Assembly (NCBI RefSeq): GCF_000002865.3
Contig: NW_001865040.1
Coordinates: forward strand, 940,954 to 1,004,953
Direction of reading: 5' to 3'
Length of the DNA stretch: 64,000 bases
From: Monosiga brevicollis MX1
Taxonomy: Eukaryota; Opisthokonta; Choanoflagellata; Craspedida; Salpingoecidae
In this document: one piece after another, positions 1 through 10,364 of the stretch
Layout: each line of letters opens with the position of its first letter
Numbering within the stretch: position 1 is the stretch's first letter
Notes under the pieces: generated by a model
What the model was told of the DNA's origin: nothing
Seen by the model: the letters and a program-made list of their open reading frames with translations, nothing else
The model's database searches: none
Position numbers and translations under genes: made by a program

Positions 1-2
1 CG

Positions 3-982
3 GACAATAATCGCAATGCTAACGAGGCCTTGTTGAGCGGAGGTAAGCTCTATTTCAGAAACCTGGCCAGCCCATTGGGTTTGTCTCAGCTGCTTAAAGA
101 TCAGCAAGCGTGGTGGACATGCTCCGACAGCCTGATCTTTCCTGATGGTGATATGTGGGCCTGTAGGCTTTTTGCCAGATGCGCAAGATTCTTCAAGCGT
201 CATGTCCATTGTTGCTGCCCAGCGCGATCGCTTTCGGAGCAAAAATTTGCAGCTCGAAGGGGAGATACGCCATTTGGAAACGCTCAACAAGCAACTGCGG
301 GATGAAGTGGATGGCCTGCGCTCCGATAACATCAAGCTCTACGAACGGATCAAGTTTATCGAAACATACAACGATTCAAGCCGGCGAGGTGGCGATGAGG
401 TGCTGGCACGCTATGCCGACGGCTATGAGGAAGGCCTTAGCCCCTTTCAGCAGTTTAGCACCAACGAGCGACAGCGCAAGCTGACCACTATGCACCCAGC
501 AGACAAAGTCTTGTACTCAGTGGTAAGTGTCTACGTGCCACACGGCGCGGGCTGGATGTTCAAAGCGTCAAGAAGAAGACGACGACGACCCGGCTGTACT
601 TGTGTAGAATAAACTGCTGCTGAATCAGATATCTTGAGTTGTCTCACTACGCTATGCGTGTAGGGTCGATTGGTATTGGGGAACAAGATTGCTCGTCTGG
701 GCTTTCTGGGCTACATCGTCATCTTGCACTTTTTGACGTTTTTCGTAAGTGTTTTGCGCAAAATGGAAGCTTGTTTAGACTTGGATCATGACTTTTTATG
801 GCTGGCGTATGTTTGTCTTGACGGCAACCTTTTGGGCATGTGTGCAATAGGTCCTCTACAAGTATTCCCATTCTCAAATGGCTGACATGGACTTGGCACA
901 TCGCTGCCAGCAAATGGTCCCCCTGCCCCGAGCGGCGCAGGACCACATCAATTTTGACAGCGCTGGTCTGGAAAATGCATAA
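3..982 (+). CDS. CASP: CASP golgin, C-terminal part (gene enters from the left edge)
   Basis: This is the 3' end of the Golgi membrane coiled-coil protein CASP, which in animals is an alternative product of the CUX1 locus and acts in intra-Golgi retrograde tethering. Exons: up to 42, 179-522, 664-744, 851-982; all joins keep frame (phases 1, 0, 0). Seen directly: MSIVAAQRDRFRSKN opens the conserved CASP_C region, followed by LRSDNIKLYERIKFI, the SPFQQFSTNERQRK box, and GRLVLGNKIARLGF leading into a single C-terminal membrane segment (LGYIVILHFLTFF) and VLYKYS. This order matches human CASP closely. Before the conserved block the fragment shows only a short hydrophilic stretch (DNNRNANEALL); the long coiled coil lies outside the window. 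The tail after the membrane segment is about 40 residues, longer than the few luminal residues of human CASP. The gene converges on the DUF7869-like gene. Very likely correct. Confidence 0.9.
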
Positions 983-1382
983 GGAAGCACCATCGTGTCA
1001 TTATTGACTGTCTGCCCCTGTTCATGGTGTGTGAATTTTGTTTGTTGATTTGTTGGGCTGTGAATGAGCTTTTATTCACCCAATGGTGCGAGCCTCATAA
1101 GCCGCAGCGCGGCACAGCCGTTTAACTGCCCTCAAATTGATCCCTAGTTTCAAACGGCACTCAAATTCAAACAATGATTACTATCGTGCAGGAAAGCGAA
1201 AGACTTATTTTTTTTTTTTGTTGTGATTGTATGAAGTGGAAAACGATTTTGAAACAGGTTTTCAAGTTTCTGACGGTCCAATCCCCACAGTATGGTCACT
1301 AAATTTTCGAGTTACAATCGATAAGCCGTGACGCTGTTCTTCCTCAGACAAAGCAAGCGACTTTGATAAGAGAGTACCGTGC
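983..1382. other. Convergent intergenic spacer between CASP and the DUF7869-like gene
   Basis: About 400 bases between two converging stop codons. It holds a short T tract near 1208-1220 and no open frame with codon bias. It probably contains both 3' UTRs. No canonical AATAAA signal stands out. Confidence 0.5.
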
Positions 1383-3492
1383 CTACTCTGCAGCGTCTCC
1401 AAAAAACTCGCTTGCCATATGGTCGTGGTCGTCGTGCCGATAGCGCTCGAGAATATGTCGCTTAAGGTACTGTCGACGGGTCAGGTCCTTTTTCTTATCA
1501 ATGAAGCATGCGTCGAGGGATTTAATGTCCAGCTGCCGGATGGGTGCCGATGGCACAAGGTTGGAATGGTCTATACCTTGCTTCATCAGCGTGTAGAGCT
1601 TGGGCTGCCCCGTCGGCCTGTGACGCACCAACACGCAGCCTGGAATGTCTTTCCGGAACTCAAAGTGCGCGAAAGTGGTGATAGAGGGCACGAGGCCATC
1701 GAAAAACCCCTCAAGGTATCCTTTCCAGTCTCGCCAATCAACCATATTGCCGGGTACACACGCTGACGACGACTTGGTGCTGGTCGCCACGGCGTGCTCG
1801 ACATCCAACGGGGTCCAGATGTCTTTGCTCTTCACAGCTCGCTTGATGAGACTAAAATGAGCATCACAATGATTCTTGGTGTGCCCAGCCACCATAAAGT
1901 GAAGACGAATGGAGTCATTGCGCTGTGTCGCGACTCTCCATGCGAGGTACCAAAGAATCCATCTATTTTTATTCTGGCCATCGCAGTTGTCGGCGTGAAG
2001 CTCCAAGTTGCGAATACCGGGCAGACTCTTCACGCGCTCGGATGATAGCGTATGGTGAAGCATGGCACATACTACGTTGGCGTCGTTTGCCATTGGCCAA
2101 TGCCCCTCGACGAGGGGGAAGGTGAATTGCGTTTTGATGTTGCTGATTAGTACGCCGAAAAGGTCCACATGGAGTCCATTTAACAAATACATCTGGCCTG
2201 GCTGTTTCTGAAGACGCGGCAGAAGAAGTTTCTCGGCAAAGTCAAACGTCACGTGGACATACGGCACGCTGGCTTCTTTGGTATTGCTCCGCAGAAAGTG
2301 GTAAAAGTCACGCTCTTCAAGGTAATGAAGGCGGTGAGCAGTGAGGCCATCCGCTGCGGTCTCGTTCGTGGGTGCTTCCTGCTTCAGTCGGAAGCAGAGG
2401 TCGCAAAAGTCGCTTCCAGTCCTCTGAATCCGAATATTAGGCCGGCTTTTGCTCCACAAATCGAGAAATGACTTTCGTGCCAAAGGGGTGGCTCGAGGGC
2501 TTGCTGCGGTTGGGTTCTGGTTTGCCTTCTCAAGCTCGGCCATCCCCGCATATGCCTCCTTGTATGCGTCATAGACATCCTTCTTCTTGGTGTGTGATGG
2601 TAGAAGAAGCAACGGCGCGCCCCGTCTACTGCCTCGTCCAGTGGGACAACAGTCGGCCTCTCGCGCTGCAAAGGCATCGAGAAAAGCGAGCGCAATGCGC
2701 GTATGCGCTCTCTGACTGTCTTTGGTTCCTGGTTTGTTCGAGACGTAGGGGGTGAACAGCATGCTACCGGCGACCTGAGCGTGGTGAACAGCCAGTGTCC
2801 TCTTGCTGAGCTACAACCACAGAATTTTGGTTCGCATCATGAGAATATCAACAAGCATCATGGAGGAGGGGAAGGGAGATAGGGGGAGGAGATGAGAGGC
2901 CAACCTGCGTGAAGGCGCTGAATCCACCCGGGCAAAGCCTTTGGCCGCGCATGGTATAAGTCATGATGGAGTACCTTTTCTGCGTCTGCCCGCCTGTCGG
3001 AAGTACACCGCCGACACCTTCGGTCGCGGGCTCGTTCTTGCGACGTTTGGGCGGAGGGCGTCGCGGATTGGCCACCAAATTAGATTCTGCACCTGGGGCT
3101 GCCGCATTGGCGAACATGATGGCCCTGACATAGCCAATGCGCTCTGCCTCTTTGAGCTGCCGGAAGCTCACAGCAGTATCCACGTGCTCCGTGTTAGCAC
3201 GATCAAAGCATGGCTGGCATGAAGGGGCGCATGTGCATTTGCAGTCCGGGCTCATGGTCCAGCTGAGAACCTTTGAGCGAAGTTGCTCTATATCGCCAGC
3301 GGGCGCCACTTCCACTGCTGAAGGTGGGCTTTCTGGCTCATCGTCGCTCTCATCAAAATCACTCTCCTCTTGTCCATGATCGCTGCCCCCTGCAACATTG
3401 CTGCAGGGATCGTCGTCATCTCTCTCGGGGGCTGCCGGGATGCTGTCATACGCGTCGGCCACCAGAGCGGCATCACCAGGATCGCCGTCCAT
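1383..3492 (-). CDS. DUF7869-like protein of unknown function, possibly transposon-derived
   Basis: Two exons, 3492-2905 and 2810-1383, joined in phase 0, give 671 residues. The first exon encodes an acidic N-terminus, a cysteine cluster (CKCTCAPSCQPC), a basic patch (PPPKRRK) that looks like a nuclear signal, and a segment ending CPGGFSAFTQ. It joins LSKRTLAVHHAQV in the second exon, which restores the helical block seen before the core in this family. The second exon holds a CxxC pair (FCDLC), then HADNCDGQNKNR and GHTKNHCDAHF, the signature blocks I associate with proteins annotated DUF7869. Such proteins occur as scattered multi-copy genes in animals, fungi and protists and behave like mobile-element genes. 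The spaced Asp residues could form an RNase H-like nuclease centre; that is inference. The ATG lies 8 bases from a long (CA)n tract. The frame is intact. Confidence 0.6.
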
Positions 3493-3498
3493 GAATAA

Positions 3499-3499
<1 letters not shown>

Positions 3500-3585
<86 letters not shown>
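3500..3585. repeat. (CA)n microsatellite, about 43 units
   Basis: An uninterrupted CA tract between the start codons of two divergent genes (DUF7869-like on minus, TNFR/C1q gene on plus). It creates artificial His/Thr and Val/Cys open frames in both directions, which were ignored. Confidence 0.98.
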
Positions 3586-3590
<5 letters not shown>

Positions 3591-3681
3591 TGACAATTGA
3601 CGTCATCCAAGCACAAAAAGGTGAATCTGTGTATGGTGTGTCATCGACACATCACTTTGCCACTTGTACGGATTGATCGCC

Positions 3682-6481
3682 ATGGCGCGACGACCTCCGA
3701 CGTGTGGGCCTTCAAGCCTGTGGAGACTCTTTGCAGTGTTGTGGCTGCTAGCGTCGTTTGCGTTTGCTGCCGAAGTTGTCGTTCACAATGGCAACTTAGC
3801 CCTCGTGGTGGAGAGCTCCAAGAAAGTTGTGATTGCCGAGCCCAGCGAGAGGGAGGCGGACCTTTTTACCGATGAAGATGCGCGGCTTCTGACACAGGTG
3901 AGCGATTGTTCACCCTTGGCCCCGCTGCTTGAGCACGCTGCTTGGAAGCTGCTGTCAAAACAACTTATGCTTGCCTCCGTCCCGTGCTCGCCACCCTGGC
4001 GCCATGACATAGGGTGAGGTTCGGAGCTTGTTGGCCACCATGGAGGCCGCCTTTGCCGAGCGGCTAGCACAAATGCAGGCCCAGCTCAATGCCAAGCTCA
4101 ACGTCACCGAACTTGCGGCCACCGTGGATGCCATGCTCGTAGACACAGCCAATGCCTCGGCCCTGCGCACCCGCCTGCAGGGCGCCGAGACCCTCGCCGC
4201 TGATAACAGCCAGCGTGCTTTTGCAGCTGAGGAGCGCCTCACCGCCCTCGAGCAAGCCAATAACACCCTGGCTACGGTCGTGGAGTCGTTGGCTTCAACC
4301 AAGGCCGATGCCACGGACGTCCGCACTGACGATCAGATCCGGGCGATCATGACAGCCATGGTCAACAACGAACCCGCCAACAACGCCGTGCGTAACGCCT
4401 TGGATGCCAAGGTGGATGCAGTTACCCAATACGCTGACGAGGACGCGCGTGACCTCCTCAACGACATTGTCAACAACCCGGAGGGGGACAACAACGCCCT
4501 GCGTCTGGTGCTGGATGATTTGGCGACGCGCCTGGGCGCGGCAGAAGCGAGCCTGGGCACGGACTGCGGTGCTGCCTGCGCGGCCGGTACATACGAGGCG
4601 ACGGCATGCAATGTCGGGGCTGGGACCGCACGCGTGTGCTCAGCATGCGGTACCGGATCCTTTTCCTACGGTGGATCCGTTCCCAGCTGCACCAACTGCG
4701 AGTCGTGCGCTGCAGACGATTATGAGGTGCACGGCTGCACGGCTTCCTCGGATCGTGTCTGTGCGCGCTGCACCACGTGCGTGCCTGGGCGCACCTACGA
4801 GACGACGGCATGTACGACGTCGACGAACCGTGTCTGCTCAAGCTGCGCAACGTGTGCCAGCAACGAGTACATTGCCAGCGAATGCACGGTGAGCAGCGAG
4901 CGTGTGTGCAACGCGTGCACAACCGCATGCGCAGCCAACGAGTGGATGGCTGAGCCGTGCAAGAGTGATAGCAACGCCGTGTGCCAGACCTGCACGGTCT
5001 GTGAGGCTGGATTCTACGAGGCTCGGGCCTGCTCAGCAACCGCGGACACACTGTGCCTACGATGCACCGACTGCGGAGAGGATGAGGTGCTGACGGCTTG
5101 TAGTGCTTCAACGGACACGGTCTGCCTCGCTCCCAACTGGGGCCTCAACGTCGACCTCAACGCCTCATTGGTCGTGGAAAACCAAATCGAGGTGCGCTTC
5201 CCCATCAGTGGCTTTGATCTGGAAACATCGAAACTGCACAGCACCTTTGTGCGTGCTGGCACCATATTCGATGGCACGACCATGACAGTGACAGATGCAG
5301 GCTTCTATTTTTTGGCCTACAACATTCGAATCGACCACATGTCGGAGGAGTGGGTACATTGCAACTACATCTTCGACGGGGTGAATAATCCCACGGTCAA
5401 TGGTATGAGCTTGGTGCGTGGCACAATGAATTATGAGCAGTGGACCTTCTCCAATGCCGGAATCGTCAAGCGGGCTGCTGGCTCCAACATGACCATGATT
5501 GCGCGTGCGGTTTCTGACACCAACTTTACCGTCCATGAAGATTCTGGTATCTCAGCGTATCGCGTTGAACCCACAGAGGGTCTTTATGCCTTGTTGTTAG
5601 AAGATGTGGCGGTGACATCCGCAAATACTTGGTACAAAGTCAACGGCTGGACTGCTGAAAAGCCAGAGAGTTTGACCAACTACCTCTTTGGCGGTACGCT
5701 CGAGGACTCTGCATACGTGGTCAAGGAAAGTGGCATTTTCCTCCTCGGCGCCACTGTTCGCTTGGACCAACCAGGTAATGCGGCAGCCAACTCTCTCGAC
5801 TATCATCGCCTTGTCATTGCCATCAATGACCAGCCGGAAATTGCTTCGCCACTGCATATTGTGCAAGGCATGCCCTTTCCCGATGACTATGTCGTCAATT
5901 ACGTTGGTGGTTTGGCCTGGCTCAACGCCGGGGATCGCGTCCAGCCCTATGGCTTTAACAACGTGGCGTTTGATTTCCGCTACCGACCACAGTCACATTT
6001 CACGGTGGCCAGACTCGAAACCAGCTACGCTTTTAGTGCCACCATGACGAACCATCAGCACGTGACGACGACTGACTTTTTTGAAGTGACGGCCTGGACT
6101 GTCACGCCCGCCACTGCTGCCTTTTGCTTCAATAAGGGCGGTGCATTTGATGTGTCTACCGGACGCTTTACTGCGCGTGTGGCTGGGTATTACTATGTTG
6201 CAGCCAACATTCGCTTGGATGATGTCGACGCAGCCACCCAGTTGATGGTCGTCATCAAATCCAGCGCTGACGAGACATTCACAGATGCGGGCCTGACTGC
6301 CGTGCGTTCTCCTTATGGGGGAGCCAATCCGCAATACCAGAGCTTATCGCCGGTGGGTGTTTTGCACCTGCGTAAAGGCGATTACGTCTCGATTCACGTC
6401 AGAGTGACTGGCTTTACCGACTCATATATTGTCCAAAGCGAAAGTGGTTTCAGTGTCGCCCTCCTCGACGGCCCCAAGTGA
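3682..6481 (+). CDS. Secreted TNFR-type cysteine-repeat protein with three C1q/TNF-like domains
   Basis: Exons 3682-3897 and 4013-6481 (phase 0) give 894 residues. The chosen ATG opens a typical signal peptide (LWRLFAVLWLLASFAFA). Residues about 73-255 are Ala/Asp/Gln-rich and probably coiled coil. Residues about 256-444 carry a run of TNF-receptor-type cysteine repeats built on a CxxC...Y...C...C unit (for example CARCTTCVPGRTYETTAC). The remaining 450 residues form three similar jelly-roll-like modules, each ending a strand with a motif such as GFYFLAYNIRID, GIFLLGATVRLD or GYYYVAANIRLD, as in C1q/TNF-type domains. No C-terminal membrane helix or GPI-like tail is visible, so the product is probably secreted or in the extracellular matrix. 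TNFR-type repeats are known from choanoflagellate gene models. The role is unknown. The domain reading is firm for the cysteine repeats and moderate for C1q. Confidence 0.8.
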
Positions 6482-6903
6482 CTGCGTCTCCCGTTCCTCC
6501 CGTAAACGTGCCGTGCCGTCCATTTTCTGACTAAAGAATTGATTAACAACGCGAGATGGTCGGGACTTAGGCTCAACGTGTACCCACAACCGTGTACCTG
6601 AAGTCTTCTCTTGCGCTATGTTTTTTTGTTTTTGTTTTTTGTTTTTTTTTTTACATGTAAATTTCCAAAAGAAACAGAAAACAAAACAACCTAACAGTCC
6701 CCTAAAGGGATTGATTCTTGACACCTCCCTGGCCCCCGCCCCCCGTTTTTTTTTCTCTGCGTCATTCGATCGTATTTGCGCTGTCGCGACGGGTTGGCCG
6801 GTTTTCTCCGTTCTCAAAAATATGCAGCATAGCCAAAGTTATGAATTATCTAAGCTACACCCCGGCTGGGCCTACTGCTCGGCTCCTGCCCCCTCCATGC
6901 ATG
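6482..6903. other. Convergent spacer between the TNFR/C1q gene and the transposase
   Basis: Roughly 420 bases with T-rich and A-rich tracts around 6619-6690 and a C/T run near 6737-6756. No coding signal. The right end probably lies within the transposable element, but I could not recognise terminal inverted repeats. Confidence 0.4.
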
Positions 6904-8667
6904 TTACTCGTCCTCTGCGTCGCTTGCAGACGCGTCGTCGGACACTTGGGTGCCGTCAGACTGCCCCGCCGCGTGGCCAGGTGGAAAACCCTCCTCGGCC
7001 TCGCTGTCCGACACGTCGTCGCTGTCACTGTCACTTCCGGCACCCTCGGCGTCAGCGATGCGCTGGAGCAGGTGGTTGAGCTTCTCGAGCCTTTTCCACG
7101 AGTGGTCAATGCAGGCAGCCACGTCGTCATTGCTCAGGTCCCGGAATGACGCCTGTAACGCCGCCTTGACCTGAATAAAGGTTCGCTTTGTGTGGTACGT
7201 CCGGCCTACCCGGCCTTTCACCTGAGCCCAGATCAGCTCCATCGGCTGAAGGTCCGAGTAGTGTGGTGGAGAAAAGAGCACCTCATGTCCCGCTGCGACG
7301 GCCTTGGTCACGGCCACGGGCAGGATGTTGGCTCGGATCCAAGGCTCGACCTGCGCCCAAATGGCCTGCTTGGTCTGGCTACCATCCACGTCCAGGCCCA
7401 ACTGACGGCAGGCAGCGACTAGATCGTCCTTCTTCTGCGACCGTCGCGGGGTGGATGCTGGCAAGGACTTGTGGTATTTGGCATTGTCCATAACGATGAT
7501 GGCGTTCTGAACCCCCATGCGCGCCAGCTCTGCAAGCAGCACATCCATCCACGTCGCAAAATAATCAGCATTAAACGTGTCGTGATAGTCCTTGGTCTCC
7601 TCGCTCTGCTTCCCACCGGTGAAGATCTGGACTGTGTTGCTGAGCAGTTGAGCGTGGTGCTCCTCGCACCGCTCGGCCTCGGGCACGTTGGGGTCGGCGC
7701 CAATGATGGCGCCGATGAAGCAGTAGCGTTGGCCCTTGTGCAGCAAGGGTGTTGTTTCACGTGTCTCCTCGGGGTCGTGGAGTGTGTCGTGTTGGGGTCG
7801 GTAGTGGTGGTGGATATAGCTCTCATCCATGTACACAATGCGGCGGTGTTTCCTGTTGGCGAGCATGGTCTCAACGTATTTGTCGCGGAGGGCGATGTTC
7901 CGCTCTTTTTCCCTTTACTTGATGGTGCCTTGACGCCGACCGCGTAAGCCCAGATCGTTGATGAGGCGCTGCACGCAGCGCTGGACAGCGAGCCGCTGCT
8001 TGCCGCCCACTTCGCGCAGGTGCGGTGGCATGAAGCCGTTGTCGCAGAGGAAGCTGGTCAGGGTGTCTGCAACCACCCGTTCGCCCCGGCTTTCCTTCTC
8101 GAAAAGGAAGTTGCGGATCGCGACACGCAAGGCTTTGGTGCGCGGGATGCGTCGGGGCTGATACCCACGCGGTCCAGTGAGTGCGGATGGAAGATAGAGC
8201 TCCCGAGTCTCCACAAAGGCTTGCCAGGCGCGGCTGCAGAGGTTGCTTCGGCGCCCGAGGGCTTGTCCGACTTCGCGAGCCCAATCGTGCTTGGGCGGTC
8301 GGCCTGGCCGTTTCGAGGCCAGCCATGCCTGATGGCGCAAGAGGAGATGCGTGGACACGACGTCCAGGACTTCCACAGCCAAGGTTTGGCGCCCAAGTTC
8401 GCGCCGCTTCTGTCGTACCCACGCACGGCCCTCCTGCAGCAGCTCAGCGTCCACATCCACCTGCTTGACGCGCTTCTGGCGTTTAGCGGCGGTCTGCCCA
8501 CTGGACGGCCGTGTGCGACGTGGTGATCCAGGGGGCGGTACACTGACGGCTGACAACGTGACACTGTCCATTTTGTCATATACTCCTCGGGATGCAACCT
8601 CGTTCGGCGGCGGCCGGCGTGAGGAGCGGCCGGTGCGCGGGGAGCCAAGCGAACCTGACCCAGACAC
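6904..8667 (-). pseudogene. DDE transposase (IS630/Tc1-mariner-like, DDE_3 type) interrupted by one in-frame stop
   Basis: One reading frame runs from 8667 down to 6904 and is broken only by a TAA at 7917-7915; the two halves are in the same frame. The first in-frame ATG is at 8571. A splice-acceptor-like CTTCCGCAG just upstream of 8667 suggests another 5' exon. The N-terminal half holds helix-rich DNA-binding sequence and a KRPGRPPK motif. The C-terminal half has the catalytic blocks RIVYMDES (first Asp), IIVMDNAKYH (second Asp) and HYSDLQPMELIWAQVK (Glu). About 82 residues separate the second Asp from the Glu instead of the usual 34-35, because a segment resembling a SAP helix-extension-helix (QKKDDLVAACRQLGLDVDG) is inserted. 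An acidic Ser/Asp tail follows. One stop and no frameshift suggest a recently inactivated copy, a strain polymorphism or an assembly error. Confidence 0.8.
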
Positions 8668-8767
8668 CTGCGGAAGGCAAAAACTGATGAGCCTGAAGAA
8701 AAAGCACAGAGCGAAACAGTGAAGAGGGAGTTATGAATGAAACAATCACTAAAGTTGTCGGGGACTG

Positions 8768-8770
<3 letters not shown>

Positions 8771-8810
<40 letters not shown>
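8771..8810. repeat. (CA)n microsatellite, about 20 units
   Basis: A pure CA run between the transposase and the MESD start codon, about 75 bases upstream of the MESD ATG. Confidence 0.97.
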
Positions 8811-8812
<2 letters not shown>

Positions 8813-8886
8813 TTGTCATCATATCTCCGAGTTTCCAGAAGGGGCACTTTTGCTCCTTCATCCTCCTCATCCTCGTCATCACCAGC

Positions 8887-10016
8887 ATGGGTCGCCTTCA
8901 TCGTGGCATCGGGGCCATGGCCGCTGGCGCTGCCTTGCTGATGCTCATCTCCCTTATGGGCCTTGGCAGCGTTCATGCACAGATGGTAGGGGGACGAACG
9001 AGGATCGAGCTTCAAGAAGGCTTCACTCACTGCTTCGCTTGCGTGGCCTGCCTGTCCATGTGAATGCACCATGGTCGGTGTGGATCTGGATGCTCATACA
9101 TAGGAGGGCTTGACCCCTGAAATGATGCAGGGAGGTCAAATCTCACCCGAGGTAGGAAGCTTTACACACGGCCTGCGGCCCATGTTCTGGTGTGTCTCTT
9201 CTTCCCGTCGCGTCCACCACCTGATCCAAGCTTCGGATCGGAGGGGTGTGTAGATGCTCAACATGATGCAGAAGAAGAACCGTGAGGGCAAGCCTGCCAT
9301 GTTCTTCCTCACTTTCGTAGCAGATGATCGAGAGACAAATGAGCGACTTTCTGGGTCCGTTTTTTTTTTTTTTTTACCTGGCGTGGGAAAGGGGGAGGGG
9401 GGTGAGAGAGAACCCACGCTCGGTCCCCCTCAAGTGTACAAGAATACAAGTGCTCACCGCTCGCTATTTGCTGCTCTGGCTCGTGCACAGTGATTATGTC
9501 ACCGCTCTGCGCCAGGCTCATCACGAGATCCAAGTTTATTTCATTGAGGATGACAAGGCCCTCTATTCGATCCAAGACGGCAAGCACCTCGACGAGATCC
9601 TGGACTACCTGAAGGCACAAGACAACATTGCGCAGGTTCGACTCTTCCCCGAGCGCTTCTTTTTTCTTAGGTTTGGAGACTTTTGCGCAGTGGTGCAACT
9701 GACATGCTGTGATTGCCAACATGTAGATTGAGCTAGATAGTCAGAAGCTGATGAAACCTCACCCAAAGGACGAGTGCGTCTTGCTTGACGGGCGTCCGCG
9801 TCGATTCTGCTCGCAGCCGATACCTGTCACTCGTTCGTAGTTCTCACGTGTTGGCAATGATCCGCAACTTTCAGGGTATCAAAGACCAAGGTGGACCAAG
9901 CAGACTCGGAACGTCGTGCCAAAGAAGAGCGCTTGCGCAAAGCTCAGCGCCGCATCAACAAGGCCAAGGCCAAAAAAGCCAAAAAGGGCCAAGTAAAGGG
10001 CAAGACAGAGCTGTGA
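8887..10016 (+). CDS. MESD: MESD, ER chaperone for LRP-family receptors
   Basis: Six exons: 8887-8985, 9131-9151, 9254-9354, 9491-9635, 9727-9773, 9875-10016, giving 184 residues. MESD (Boca in flies) helps beta-propeller/EGF modules of LDL-receptor-related proteins fold in the ER. The first exon is a signal peptide (MAAGAALLMLISLMGLGSVHA). The core matches animal MESD in order: GKPAMFFLTFVADD (the MMFVTV strand), then YVTALRQAHHEIQVYFIEDD, ALYSIQDGKHLDEILDYL, and a Lys-rich acidic tail. The protein ends KTEL, a plausible variant of the KDEL/REDL retrieval signal. The second exon is a 21-base microexon; it is required to keep phase but is the least certain part. The LRP partners are not in this window. 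The gene converges on the CAP-Gly gene. Confidence 0.85.
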
Positions 10017-10364
10017 GAGCTGCGAGCGTGCAACTGATGTACCTTTAACCAACCAACTTGTCTTGGTGGCACAGCCACAGGGGTGTTCTCAATCCTCAAA
10101 TGGCCCAAGCACCAATAATTTAGCATCTGAAACTTCTCATTCCTGCAGCGCTTGGCGTCACGAACGTTTTTTGTTTGTTTCCCTTCACGCTTTATTCAAG
10201 GAATCTTCAAAACGAAGCATCAATCCATCAAAATTTGATAGTCCATGGTCATGTGAAAGTCAGTGCATAGGTGGATAAATTAACATGCATGTGATCACAT
10301 GAAGCAAGAAGATAACGTTCGTATAATTATTTATGGTAGCAGAGCTTGATAGAACCCTCGCCAA
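10017..10364. other. Convergent spacer between MESD and the CAP-Gly gene
   Basis: About 350 bases, AT-richer than its surroundings toward the right end (near 10270-10340). It contains no coding exon that I can support and probably holds both 3' UTRs. Confidence 0.45.

Noticed and set aside
3288-3676. Open frames rich in Cys-Val or His-Thr at CA tracts (also at 8737-9072, 16563-16970, 22734-22976, 24807-25096)
   Set aside because: They are simple translations of CA/TG dinucleotide repeats and have no conserved flanks.
4470-5111. 213-codon minus frame in the TNFR/C1q gene
   Set aside because: Antisense shadow of the cysteine repeats; Arg/Cys/His-rich with no domain.
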